Shown here: one piece after another, positions 23,857-35,762 of the stretch
Position numbering within the stretch: the stretch's first letter is position 1
Layout of the letters: every line of letters starts with the position of its first letter
DNA from: Tetragonia tetragonoides
Lineage: Eukaryota > Streptophyta > Magnoliopsida > Caryophyllales > Aizoaceae
Length of the DNA stretch: 64,000 nt
NCBI GenBank assembly: GCA_038025085.1
Contig: CM076139.1
Location: forward strand, 18,369,307-18,433,306
Reading direction: 5' to 3'
Made by a program: the position numbers and the translations under genes
Notes under the pieces: generated by a model
Databases searched by the model: none
The model's input: the letters and a program-made list of their open reading frames with translations, nothing else
What the model was told of the DNA's origin: nothing

Positions 23857-25392
23857 TGTAAGGACCCGGGATTTCTACAGTCACGGAGTACGTCCTTATA
23901 GAAAATTTGTAAGCTGGGGGTTTAGATAACTTCAAGGGACCATCGAGTTAGAAAAGCTTTTGAAAAGACCTGAATTGAATAAAAACCATAAAAGAGGTCA
24001 CAAATCTGCTATCGGCGTTTTATCAATGGGACAAACCGAAGGGACAATCCGAAGGGACAATCCGAAGGGACAACCCAATAGCGCGATAAGTGAACTAATC
24101 ATGTTTTTAGAAAGACTCCCGCTCATATAAGAACATATGAGTACCCAAGAATAAAGGGTTCAGGGGCGAACGTACGAGGTGGGAAGGTGTTAGACACCCA
24201 ACTCACCCGTATTATGACCGCCTCTACTAACTCAAGTTTGCTTAATAATTTAAAGACATGATTCCCACACAAACCGGATTAACAACCTAGACTTAGACTA
24301 TTAGTTGGTTCATCACAACCATCACAACATTTATTTTAACCATTGTTTAGACATGCATTTGATTGGCAAGTTGAGCATTACGACGACAAGACATGCTTGG
24401 AAGGACAATATTTAGTAAGCAATAAAATACGTTATTAGCATGATATCTACATTATGACTACTAGAAAGTAAACAATTAAGCAATTAATTTAATTTGAGCC
24501 CTCAGGAGTTAGTACCTGAACTGTAGGCTATATTTGACAAGAATAGTAAAGACAAGATCTCAAGTTTGGAAGAAAGAAGGGGAAACTCGGTGTAAATACT
24601 CCCGAGAATAGAGGTTGTCAACTGTAGACTGTGTGATTTGAACTGAGCGAGAAGGGTCGTATTTACAGGCGCATGAAGTAGGGTTGGACTGATGAAAGGA
24701 GCCGAAATTCGGAATTGGGCTTGAAAAAGTCGGCCTTCGAAAGACTCTGCAAGCGCCGCTGGAGGCTCTGGTGAGCGCCGCTGGCGGCTGTTAGCTTGCC
24801 AGGTGGATGTTTGCCGGGCCAAATCTCACTCCTTTGGGATCCAAATTTGATGATTCAAGATGTGTTGGAAATATTTTTAGGTCTAGTTACAAATGGGTTT
24901 GGTTTCAAGCCTAAATGTTTTGTGGATCTCGAGATATAACCGAAAGAGTAAGGAAAGGTCAATTTTAGAGCACGCACCAATGACAGGCTCGTAAGTCCTT
25001 GGTTAGAATTGTGGTGTGGGCTCATAATATGTCATTGAAAAGCTATTTGAATAATGAATCTAGAAATATAAGGATCACAAATTAATTCAACCAAATGAAC
25101 TCCAAAATGAGGCTGGAAACACGGTCCACAATATTCAGCTACATTTGTTTAGACCCTTAACTTCGTTTGGCCATAACTCTTAGGTGCGGAATCGTATTTT
25201 GACACGGAAGGAAGCAATGGAAAGCTCTTAAAAGGAGCTTTTAAATGAAGTGGGGATGAAGAAGTGATCGAGGAAAAACCTGAGACCTTATTTTACCTAT
25301 CAAAACAAAAATAGCATTCAAGTTTTATAAATTACTCATTTCATCATATGGCTTTTGCGGAGAAATATGAAGCCGTCTTTTTGGCATCTACA
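23857..25392 (-). repeat. 3' LTR of the Tat-like element
   Basis: This 1536-bp LTR is the left one. It carries three tandem GGGACAA-YCCGAA units near 24027-24077 where the other LTR has fewer. Its TATA box equivalent (about 24657-24664) reads TGTAAATA and is damaged. A GC-rich inverted motif (AGCGCCGCTGG) near 24750-24790 is shorter than in the other LTR. Confidence 0.9.
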
Positions 25393-25453
25393 GAAGCCCC
25401 ACTTTGATAGAGTTTGAGTAAAAGCGAAGATCAAAGTATTCCGAAGGCGACAT

Positions 25454-27294
25454 TGTAACACCCTCGGATTCGCAACGATTTCCCGGGAACTATCGAAGTC
25501 GCTATCCACGACTCGACACCGCTGAACCGTCATAAACCCGGGACTAGTTACTGCAACATTTATCGCTAAGGAATAAATGCTAAGAAGAAAGGAAAACTAG
25601 GTATCAAAGGAAGCATCTAAACAAACTAAACATTAGTATCAGAGTTGTCTATCAAGTGAACTTAAGTCCATTAAAGTATTATTACAACTTTGCCTTCAAG
25701 GGCACAAACCAAAAATCCCATAATTCAAAATAACCAACAGTTCTAAAGAAATGGCCCACATTTAAACTTCAAGCTACACGTCCTCACTCAGCTACACCTG
25801 TACTTTGGTTTCCGTGAAGGAAACAAGGTACAGAACAAAAGAGAAACAAAAATTAGATAAACTGAATAAACGTCGTTCATACCCAGTAAAAACACTTTCA
25901 CAAACCTTACCTGGGTTTTAGAAGAATCATTGAAATTCATTTGCATGCACAGGTAGTCATACAATCAAGCACACACATACTCAATATTCAATTACATGCA
26001 ATTCTTGCTTTAGTGATCATTCGAACACAAATAGATAAACCATCTTGATTAGAGAAATAAGAGAGCGAATAGAACAGCGATTACCCATACTGTTCATAGA
26101 TAGATATAGACATGCCATGGACTTACTCTAGTGTATACTCACAATGCCTCTAACATAATAATCGATATGTAGAGAATTAAACGATGGGGGATGATCCGTC
26201 CCGAACACACTACGAGGTGTCCATAAAAAGTAACTTGGGAATCATGCATCCCTAGACTATATCAATTAGATAAGTCTCGATTGCTCGACTACTCCTAGGG
26301 ATCCATTGGGAGTCTTATTCTCATTATAATTCAATTCACATACTTGCATTGATTGACCTAGTGGTGCAACGAGACCACGACATACTACTTCATTTTATGC
26401 TCATGATAATGAATAATAATAACAACAATAATGACATAAATGCATATTAACAATAGTTATGCTTCATATATGTCTAACGAAATTTCGGCAGCACTTCGGC
26501 AGTAAATCATGATATCCAAAAATTACACTTTCAACATATAGACCATCAAGATATATTAGGTGCTCATTAGCACTCAATAATAACCTATTCTAAATAGCAC
26601 GTATATTATATCATAATAATAGTAGAAATTCAACATCGCCATACATGCTCAATAATTAGCATATGAACTAATTAATTAACGAAACTTCATAAACTTGTCA
26701 TACTCAATATTAATCATAATTACAGCGAAGAATATATTTCTAATTCTCATAATTAACGACGATATAATTTAATCATGCTTTGCATATTAAATTCACAATA
26801 ATTTATCAATTAGCACATAACACATCCAAATAGTTTTGATGGGGCTTTGGAAAGAGGTAGGCACAATCGGTTACCTAACAAACATTCACTGCGCAGTAGG
26901 TAACTTTGCTAATCACAACCCGGTCACGCTTGTCCGTTTGGTCCTAATTAAAAACAATTACTGAAACTGAGTTTATTAAATACGAAAATCCAAACAATAC
27001 TGAAACTATAAAATGATATTTTTATTACATTTATTGATTTATTTCAACCAATCTAGGCTTTTGAAAATCCGAATTCAATTTTCGAACGAGTACAGAAAAA
27101 TTAAAATAATCATTGAAAAATACTGAAAATACGAAATTAATTAAAACGAAATTATTAAACGAAACCCTAATTGGTTTTTCGAGTCTAGGCCGTGATACAC
27201 CAAGCATGGGGACCCACGACCTAGCCCATCACCAAGACCACCACCCACCGACCACTATGGTCGGCGGTGGCTCGCCGGAGCACCGGCGACGGAG

Positions 27295-27376
<82 letters not shown>

Positions 27377-28052
27377 AGCGACGGGGAGGACCCCACCACG
27401 TCGGCCACTCGTCGACGACAACCCAGGCGCGGCCTAGTGGCGTGGCGGTGGCACGACAGTCGCGAACCAGAAAAACAGGGGATGGGGGCGAAACAGAGCG
27501 CGAGAGAGAGGAAGAGAAAGAGAGAGAAAGAGAGAGAGGGAAAGGGGATTACCAGCAGGGGAGAAGAGGCCGGTGCTGGGCCTGGTGGCCAGCGACAATA
27601 GGGGGAGGGAGAGAGAGAGGTGTGCAGTGGAGAGAGCGAGAAAGAGGGAGAGAATGTCGTGAGAGAGAATAGAGAGAAAAGTGAGGTTTTTTTTGGCTTA
27701 GTTTTGTAAACTGATCAATTGGCCCATCTCTTGGCTTATATAGGTGCCTAGTCAAAGAAAGTCAAAACCTACTAGACCTAGGATTAATTTTTTTATTTAA
27801 TTGTTAATTAAAAATAACTAAAACTAATTAAATGCTATTTAAAACTAATTAAAACAATATGAATAAGCTTCATTCATATAAAAAACCATTTTAATTAAAT
27901 CCCTCTAATTGCTAATTATAAATTCCAAAATTCCCATAATAATAATTAATATTATTATGGCTTAATTTGAGTAAATCGAATCGTTAAATAAATATACGAT
28001 TTAAATCTCCAAAACTATTTATTATAATTATAGAAAATATTGGGGTATCACA
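25454..28052 (-). mobile_element. Solo LTR (2.6 kb) nested in the Tat-like element
   Basis: The plus strand runs TGTAACACCCTCGG to GGGGTATCACA and is flanked by the perfect 5-bp target duplication GACAT (25449-25453 and 28053-28057). No second LTR, primer site or coding interior is present, so it is a solo LTR left by recombination. Minus orientation is preferred: inverted it runs TGTGATACCCC to GGGTGTTACA, and a TATA box (TATATAA) lies near 27736-27743 on the minus strand, followed by CT-rich DNA. The unusually long LTR suggests a large gypsy family. Confidence 0.88.
27299..27371. repeat. (GA)n microsatellite
   Basis: More than 30 uninterrupted GA units lie inside the solo LTR, with further interrupted GA-rich DNA to about 27670. 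The long Arg-Glu or Ser-Leu frames over it are low-complexity artefacts. Confidence 0.97.
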
Positions 28053-28308
28053 GACATGCAGGATGCTGATGTGCACATGGTGTGTGAGAGTGAACAGTAT
28101 GTATGCATATGAAGACAAACCTGGGTTGGGACATGCTCGTAGCATGCTAAGATTTCATCTCTGTGAACACAAGAAAAATAAAGGTTATGGTTAGCAGGAT
28201 AGAACACCGCTCATAGATGGTCTAAACGTCTGCTGGGGACCTGTATTCAGAGTGAATGAAAAATTTAGTAATACTTTGAGAATGATCAACGTAGAATGCT
28301 TCGACAAA

Positions 28309-28560
28309 TAGTGACTAAACACCGCTCGGTGGGTGCCGAGATTCCGTCCCTATACGAGAAACGAAAAAGTCGACGAGATAGCGCGGTTAAAAATAACGGC
28401 TGTAAATGGGAAGTCACACTGGTGAGAGTGAATAATATAAATGTTTTATTCTGAGCAAACAGTGACTAAGCACCACTCGGCGGATGCCGAGATTCCGTCT
28501 CTGTACAAGAAACGAAAAGGTCGACGAGACAACGCGATAAAAATTGACGGCTGTAAAATG
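28309..28560. repeat. Two-copy tandem repeat
   Basis: Blocks starting GTGACTAAACACCGCTCGG (28309) and GTGACTAAGCACCACTCGG (28462) share about 100 bases, including GCCGAGATTCCGTC and CGAAAAGGTCGACGAGA-like stretches. They lie between gag and the 3' LTR of the Tat-like element, where this lineage often carries tandem repeats. Confidence 0.75.
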
Positions 28561-28572
28561 GTTAAAACATAT

Positions 28573-28872
28573 GAACAGTTTAAATGCAATAGCTTAAGCA
28601 ATCATTGACAGAAACATATAAAAACAAAGGACAGTATAACCGTAATAGTTTAAGCAATCATTGACTGACACAAAATAAGTGACCTCGCAGAAAGGACAGT
28701 TTAACCGCAATAGCTTAAGCGATCATTGACTGACCCAAATAAGTGACCTCGTAGAAAAGGACAGTTTAACCACAATAGCTTAAGCGGTCATTGACTGACC
28801 CGACTTTGTGACTTCGTAGAAAAGGACAGTTTAACCGTAATAGTTTAAGCGGTCATTGACTAACCCGATTTT
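28573..28872. repeat. 65-bp minisatellite, about 5 units
   Basis: Units start GGACAGTTTAACCGCAATAG and contain GCTTAAGCGGTCATTGACTG. Unit starts are near 28573 (divergent), 28629, 28693, 28757 and 28822. It is internal to the Tat-like element, in the non-coding part before the 3' LTR. Confidence 0.85.
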
Positions 28873-31099
28873 GAAAACTGGCTGACCGATAAAACTTGAA
28901 TGAGGCTAGTGGATTTACTGGGCTTAAAATAATTTGACACTCTAGGTGATAAATATCGTCGGGATATTTCGGGGCTCGTGTACTTGGGACCTGCATAATA
29001 ATTGGGTTAGTTTTACCTGATAATAAATGGTACCGTAAGATGGGCCAACTGTTGAATTTTGGAATTGGTGGGCCAAAGGGACTTGCTCCCGCGCGCTTGG
29101 TACTGATCTTTGCCGCGAACGAACTGAAATAACAGTTTCTTGGCTGGAAAGGAAGTCGTGGGACAGTAGAGGGCCCGCGCGCTTGGCTGTTGTTGGAAGG
29201 TTATTTCCATTCTTGGTTGTAGTCGGAAGGTCGCTTCTGGTCTTGAACATGAGTTCCGGGCTTACTGGTTTCGATGGAGAGCGGGTAGACTCAAACCTGC
29301 AGTGGAAATATGCACTTAGAGAAAAGATTCAATAGACATGCCCGACCGACCATGACAAGATGCACAAGACATGACATAGTAATATGCACGGGGCAAAAGG
29401 GGAATTGACATGTAAATACGCATGGACTCAAGACACTGAGAAATTATGCATGTATGTATGCCTTTGAAGGCGACTCTATTACTTATGAAACTATGATGTA
29501 TGCAGACTCTATTGACTCACAGCTTCATGCGGCCTAGCCTAACATGCACGACTCTCCTATAGGGTCTGAAGAGGGTCTTCATATGGGAAAAGTTTTTGTG
29601 ATCAAGAATTTCATTCCTGTTGTGATCTTGACAGAGTATGAGACAAGTGGACAAGACTGGGTGCAGTCAAGGAAGAATCAGCCCCCAGTTTGATGTGTGG
29701 TTCTTGATGGTTATGACCTACTCGAGGAGCTACGGGTGTTGATGCAGCGGTACAAAATATCCTAACTTAAGGTATGGGGATGAAATGGACAACTTTGAAC
29801 GTAGCGGAAAAGGAACCGACTCATTCTGAAAAAGCCCCCCAGTTGGGAAGTTTATGTGCAAGCCTACGAGAAAGGTGATGAGTATGAATCTAGACGACTG
29901 ACCAAAGAGTGATTACATGCGAAACAATGTTCTAAATCCTCGAAAATTTAAGTTGCCTCAAGATGTTGAATTTGTTTTATATTTTTTTGTTGCCCTAATT
30001 TTGCCTAGGCCGCCCTTTCGGGTTTTTAACCTACCGGGCTCATTTTTTTTCTTTTAGCCTTAGATGAGAATGGTGGAATGGGAAAACTCCTTATGATCAT
30101 GTGACAAAGTGATTGTCGTGGCCGGACCTCCTTGAGGTTTCCTACGTATCCAGTGTGTGGAATCAGGCCAACGTAGTTCAGGACTATACAATTTGAATGG
30201 TCGTACCTCTTGGAGGGCTTTCGGGTTGTAATTTCAGGCTGGGTTAAGGTGTCAAAGAAAGAATAAAGGCTCAAATAAAACCCAATGTAATTCCCCTCCT
30301 CAAAGTATGCTAGATGGAAAAGAAGTTTGTGATAATGCAAGGTGGTTTAGGGACCAATGTTTAGGTAAGGCCACCGTTTAATTTGGTTGTGCTTGAAGTG
30401 TTTGCACTCTTTAGGATCTCTGATCGCTCTCAAATTTTTTTCTCTTTTGTTGTTTTTTCTTTTTTTTGTTTTTGAACTTTAGAGTTCTCTCTTTTTTTGT
30501 ATTTCTCTTGGTGGTTCTTTTGTAGGTCGGCCCACCTTGCCTAGAAGGTTGCTTCTATTCCCATGTCGCACACACCCATTCCCCGGGTAAGGATGATGTG
30601 GTTAAGAAATGAAAGGCTATGTGTTTAAGGGTCAAAGAGTTGCAAGTGGTAATGATGTATAAGGTAGTCAAGGATATTGATGTGAGGTGCCAAATGAATG
30701 CCTCCTGTCCTCGGTACGGATGGTTCAAGTGTATGTTTTCTATGGGGATGATCATTAGGGAGTTCCTGTTTGATGTTTTCCACAATGAAGGCTTATCATT
30801 TATTATTATTATTTTTTTGTTATTCCGTCATAGGCAACTTAAGTTCGTCATAAGATTGAACAAAGAACAATGATGGGAATCAAAATGCAATCTTTATTGA
30901 ATCGAAGAAAAACATTACACAAGAAGTAAGCTGAACTCTACGGACGAATTGAAAAGACAAACTAGATATCATAAGACTTGACTAGACTCGACTAGACTTG
31001 CACACTAGGAGACTTCGACTCTCTTAAACTTCTTGAGCACGGGCTGTTAGACAGGGTTATGGAGGACATCCCTCTGTAGATACTCGCATTGTTCACAAC
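28873..31099. other. Non-coding interior of the Tat-like element
   Basis: I find no pol domain on either strand. On the minus strand, AATAAA at 30893-30898, about 200 bases beyond the gag stop, is a plausible polyadenylation signal of the gag transcript. The remaining frames are short and without family motifs. Confidence 0.5.
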
Positions 31100-31849
31100 T
31101 TAAGTGGAATTCTTAAGAAGGTTATCTTCAATTAGGATGCCCACAACATAGAGTCGGTTGTAGGAGTCAATTGCTTGATACTCGAGGTGTTCCTTGTAAG
31201 CAGGTTGCAGATTCTTGATGCATTGGCGGATTTGATCGGTTTGCGAAGGTCGCTCGACCAATTCGGCTATCCTTAGCCTCCAACGCTGAAGGAAGATAGT
31301 GAATCCCTGATCTTCTTCTTGCTTGGTGATCTCTAACTCTCGAAGGGTCATAGGTAGAGCAACATTTTCCTTGTAGCGTGCAAGGAAGACTGTAGTGAAA
31401 TCTGACCAAGTGATGTAGCTCTCCAAATTCAAGGTGTAGAACCAACGACGAGTTGGGGCATCAAGAGTCTGTGGGAACAACTGAATGTAGATATTTTTGT
31501 CAACTCCTCTTAAACCCATGGTAGTAGTGAAGGCTTTGGGGTGGTCTTATGTATTATCAGTTCCAGTAAATGCCGAAACCTTGGGCATGGAGAACTTGGC
31601 TGGAAGCTTGCGCTTGACTTTGGGATTGACTTTACCAACATTAGCATGGTAGTTGGCAAACAGGTCATTGTTTTCAAGCACAGAATTGATCTTAGCCAGC
31701 ATGGCATTTGGTCCTTCTTACTCAGAGTCGAAGTCAGAGAGGGTTCTTGTTTCATCCTCTTTCTTCTTTCCCAAATCTTCAAGCTTGAGTCGCACCCTTT
31801 CTAAATCACTCATGAGCTCATCAAGCCTCTTGTCGGTGGTTTTGACCAT
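31100..31849 (-). pseudogene. gag pseudogene of the Tat-like element
   Basis: From ATG at 31849 (MVKTTDKRLDELMSDLERVR, a probable coiled coil) one frame of 250 codons runs to the stop at 31100-31102, interrupted by TAA at 31718-31720 and TAA at 31547-31549. After the second stop it reads MGLRGVDKNIYIQLFPQTLD, RRWFYTLNLESYITWSDF and FTIFLQRWRLRIAELVERPS. This matches the retrotransposon gag core, including the W-F-x-L and F-x-x-x-W-R elements. No zinc knuckle follows. The family call is firm; that the two stops replaced sense codons (the second at a conserved Tyr position) is inference. Confidence 0.85.
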
Positions 31850-33400
31850 GGTGAAGTTTGGGGGTGTGATTGGTGGGGTAAGGATGTATTGAGTGGTGGC
31901 GAGCTTTGTGGTGGTGATAGATTATGGGGTGATGGCCTTTTGGGAATGTGGTGGTGTCTTGGAGGTAGCTTGGATTGTATACGAACCAATCTTTCGAACG
32001 ATCGAGCCCAACCTTTGTCACCATAATTCTTCCTCGAGCCCCCAATCCTCAACACAAGTCTCAACTTAAAAAGGCGCCAAAGAAAGGACTTGAAAACAAA
32101 GACTCATGATTTTTAGAAGACCCTTGGTAGCCCCTAAGATGAATGAGCCTATGGACGTCTATATGAACTCGAATGCATGATGACGACAATGTGACGACAG
32201 AGTCACAACGACACTATGCAAGATGCATGCATGACTGACTTCGACATGTATGACAATGTATGGACGCAAAATGACCCTAGAAGACTTATGATCGACTCGT
32301 CTAGACCTCTAATGCATGAGACGTAGTGAGCAAATGGAGACATTGATGAATGCAAGACTTGGACTTTTGTACAAATGCAGATGCAAGATGACGACAATGC
32401 AAATATGACGACTAGTTATGAATCCTAGCATGCAGCGTCTAACATGTATAGTACAATGCAATGCAAAGAAATGGAAAAGAAGAAAATGAAAACCTAAGCC
32501 TAAGTGCCCGATTATTTCCCCTCATATCAAGTGAAAAATGAAGTCGATGAACGAAAATAAGAAAAATAGAAAAAGACGGACCATCCTATATTTTTTTTTT
32601 GACTTTTCTAGACTCAAAGAAAATGAAAAATGGGATAAATAAAAATCGGCATTTTTTTTTTATATTTTTTCGGCGTTTCTTTTCTTTTATTTATTTATTT
32701 TTTGCCTAATCTGAAGTACATCAAAACCAAAAAAAAAAGAAAAAAGAAAAATAAAAATGTGGGAGAGGGGAATTGGAGGGACTGACTCTTTTTTTTTGCT
32801 AAAATGTCCAAGAAAATTGTTCATGACTTCGACGCTATATGAAAATATATCATCGGGGAAAATGATGAGTGTTCATTGAATTGAATTCTCGCACTATTTT
32901 TGGGCATTAGGAACTAGCTAAAAATAAAAGAAAAGACTCCTAGCACGTAAGTGCATGTTGGCACATAATCACGATATTCATGCATTCAAGCAAACATTAC
33001 AACGACGCAGTTACAGGCAAATATGTGATCAGACGGGCATTACAACGACACATGCACAACAGGCAAGCGAATGCACGAATGTGGGCTAGAGGCTTTTGGC
33101 TCCTGTGAGGTTAGCATGACAAATTATAATTTCCGTACGGTGGATGGTCGACACATCAATTGTAATTGTTTTTCACCAACAAGAGTCGATGAGTCATGGG
33201 TGAGGAAGCGTCGGTTTGCACGATAGGACAACTGTATATTCCTTTAGATATACGGGTTGTCTACGAGTTACGACACAAACTTCCTCGAGGGTCGATAAGG
33301 GTCAAAAGATTGTGCCAAAGCACATGCAAATGATGCAATACGGAACATATTATTAAACAATTAAGCAAACTTGACTTTCGAGTCTCACCCTCTTTAATAA
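31850..33400 (-). other. Leader between primer site and gag of the Tat-like element
   Basis: About 1.5 kb separates the primer site from the gag ATG on the minus strand. It contains poly-T/A stretches (32590-32750) and repeated GATGACGACAATG-type motifs (32160-32420). No extra ORF of Ogre type is visible. Confidence 0.5.
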
Positions 33401-33420
33401 ATCCCCAGTGAAGTCGCCAC
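33401..33420 (-). promoter_or_regulatory. Primer binding site, tRNA-Arg type
   Basis: Immediately inside the right LTR the minus strand reads GTGGCGACTTCACTGGGGAT, close to the TGGCGACTCC-type primer site reported for Tat/Ogre elements. The tRNA assignment is from memory of the lineage. Confidence 0.65.
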
Positions 33421-34987
33421 TGTAAGGACCCTGGATTTCTACGGCCACGGAGTACGTCCTTATAGAAAATTTGTAAGCTGGGAGTTTAGATATGTTCAAG
33501 GGATCATCGAGTTAGAAAAGCTTTTGAAAAGACTTGAATTGAATAAAAACCATGAGAGAGGTCACAAATTTGCTATCGGCGTTTTATCGAAGGGACAAAC
33601 CGAAGGGATAACCCAATAGCGCGATAAGTGAACTAATCATGTTTTTAGAAAGATTCCCGCTCATATAGAACATATGAGTACCCAAGAATAAAGGTTTCGG
33701 GGCGAAGGTACGAGGTGGAAAGGTGTTAGGCACCCAACTTGCCCGTATTATGACGGCCTCTACTAACTCAAGTTTGCTTAATAATTTAAAGACATGATTC
33801 CCAAACAAACCGGATTAACAACCTAAACTTAGACTATTAATTGGTTCATCACAAGCATCACAACATTTATTTTAACCCTTGTTTAGACATGCATTCGATT
33901 GGAAAATTGAGCATTACGACGACTAGACATGCTTGAAAGGACAATATTTAGTAAGCAATAAAAGACGTTATTAGCATGATATCTACATTATGACTACTAG
34001 AAAGTAAATAATTAAGCAGTTAATTTAATTTGAGCCCTCAGGAGTTAGTACCTGAACTGTAGGCTATATTTGACAAGAATAGTAAAGGCAAGATCTCAAG
34101 TTTGGAAGAAAGAGAGGGAAGCTCGGTGTCAATACTCCCAAGAATAGAGGTTGTCAACTGTAGACTGTGTGATTTGAACTGAGGGAGGAGGGTCGTATTT
34201 ATAGGCGCAGGAAGTAGGGTTGGACGGGTGAAAGGAGCCGAAATTCGGAAGTGGGCTTGAAAAAGATGGGATTCGGAAGACTCTGTGAGCGCCGCTAGCG
34301 GCACTGGAATATCTCCCAGCACCGCTAGTGGCACTGGCCACAGCTGCCAGCGGCGCTGGCTATAATTCCAGCGCCGCTGGCGGCTGTTAGCTTATCAGAT
34401 GGATGTTTGTCGGGCCATATCTCACTCGTTTGGGCTCCAAATTGGATGATTCAAGATGCGTTGGAAAGATTATTAGGTCTAGTTACAAATGGATTTGGTT
34501 TCAAGCCGATAGTTTTGTGGATCTCGAGATATATCTGAAAGAGTAAGGAAAGGTCAATTTTAGAGCACGCACCAATGACGGGCTCGTAAGTCCTTGGTTA
34601 GAATTGTGGTGTGGGCTCATGATATGTCATTGGAAATCTATTTGAATAAGGAATATAGAAATGTAAGGCTCGTAAATTAATTCAACCAACTGAACTCCCA
34701 AATGGGGCTGAAAACACGGTCCATAGTATTCGGCTACATCTGTTTTGACCCTTAACTTCGTTTGGCCATAACTCTTAGGTGCGGAATCATATTTTGACAC
34801 GGAAGGAAGCAATGGAAAGCTCTTAAAAAGGGCTTTTAAATGAAGTGGTAATGAAGGAGTGATCGAGGAAAAACCTGAGACCTTATTTTACCTATCAAAG
34901 CAAAAATAGCATTCAAGTTTTATAAATTACTCATTTCATCATCGGGCTTTTGCGGAGAAATCTGAAGGCGCTTTTTTGGCGTCTACA
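33421..34987 (-). repeat. 5' LTR of the Tat-like element
   Basis: This 1567-bp LTR has an intact TATA box TATAAATA on the minus strand at 34196-34203. Around 34288-34385 it carries four copies of a GC-rich palindromic motif (variants of AGCGCCGCTGGCGGC), compared with two in the left LTR; this accounts for much of the length difference. Confidence 0.9.
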
Positions 34988-34992
34988 GTATA

Positions 34993-35408
34993 CATTAGAC
35001 ATTTAAACTGGTTTTACCATAAAAGAAGGATCATATCTTTGGAATGTTAGTTATACACTTATATCAACATAAGAGTATTGGCGTACCAACATCAAGCATA
35101 GAAAGACTTTGAAACTATTGCCTCTTGGATCATGTAACATATGGGATGAGTTAATTAATAGTTAATGTAAATTGATGATAAGAGTTTAAATTAGATAAGA
35201 TGTCCTATAAAGTCATAGTAATCTTATTATATGGCATTCATGATATTAAATGGATTATATAAATATTTGTCCATATATTACTAATAGTTTTTCATAAGTG
35301 ACAATTACACTTTGATTTTTTGATGAGATTAATAATCACGTTATATTAGTTTTATTATATAATCATAGTCCGTGCAATGCACGGACATACTCACGGGCAT
35401 CCACCTAG
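34993..35408 (+). mobile_element. Helitron-like element, 3' end at 35408
   Basis: The perfect hairpin TCCGTGC-AAT-GCACGGA (35369-35385) is followed 19 bases later by CTAG (35405-35408) and T. The spacer is longer than the usual 5-12 bases. The body is AT-rich and non-coding; the 5' end is not determined and may lie beyond the Tat-like insertion to the left. Confidence 0.4.
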
Positions 35409-35762
35409 TTTGTATGGAACATCATATTTTAAAATAGTCTCAAATAAGACTTGTTCTTTTAGCTAACTTATCTCTTATCAATGTAAGGAAGCGAGTAGTA
35501 GAAAGGCCGCCCAAGTATATAAGCGATGATACGAAAAAATTAAGGAGCTATAAATAGCCATGCAGATTGCAACGTATATGCTTCTCACAATTTATTGATA
35601 AAAAGATTTAAATTATCACAATGACGACACAAACAAGTATTTCTTGAGGTAGTAAAGATCACCATCTACTACAAGTTATGCACTAATATACATCGTACTT
35701 TGACTTGAGTTTGCAGAGTATCTGTCGTCTCACAATTTATTCATCATAAGCTTACCAGATGA

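Larger units (their letters stand above)
23857..34987 (-). mobile_element. Tat/Ogre-like Ty3/gypsy element, non-autonomous
   Basis: The LTRs at 23857-25392 and 33421-34987 run TGTAAGGACC to RTCTACA and are flanked by the perfect 5-bp target duplication GTATA (23852-23856 and 34988-34992). Orientation is minus: gag and its transcript end read leftward, and next to the right LTR on the minus strand is GTGGCGACTTCACTGGGGAT, resembling the tRNA-Arg primer site used by Tat/Ogre elements. The polypurine tract next to the left LTR reads AAAGTGGGGCTTC. Beyond gag there is no protease, RT or integrase in the remaining 5.7 kb, of which 2.6 kb is a nested solo LTR. It is therefore a gag-only derivative. 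Confidence 0.9.

Noticed and set aside
27113..27755. Arg/Glu-rich and Ser/Leu-rich frames up to 162 codons
   Set aside because: Low-complexity translation of GA-rich DNA inside a solo LTR.
24502..34334. Two similar minus-strand frames (24502-24822 and 34038-34334)
   Set aside because: Both are LTR sequence of the Tat-like element; the apparent conservation is due to LTR identity.
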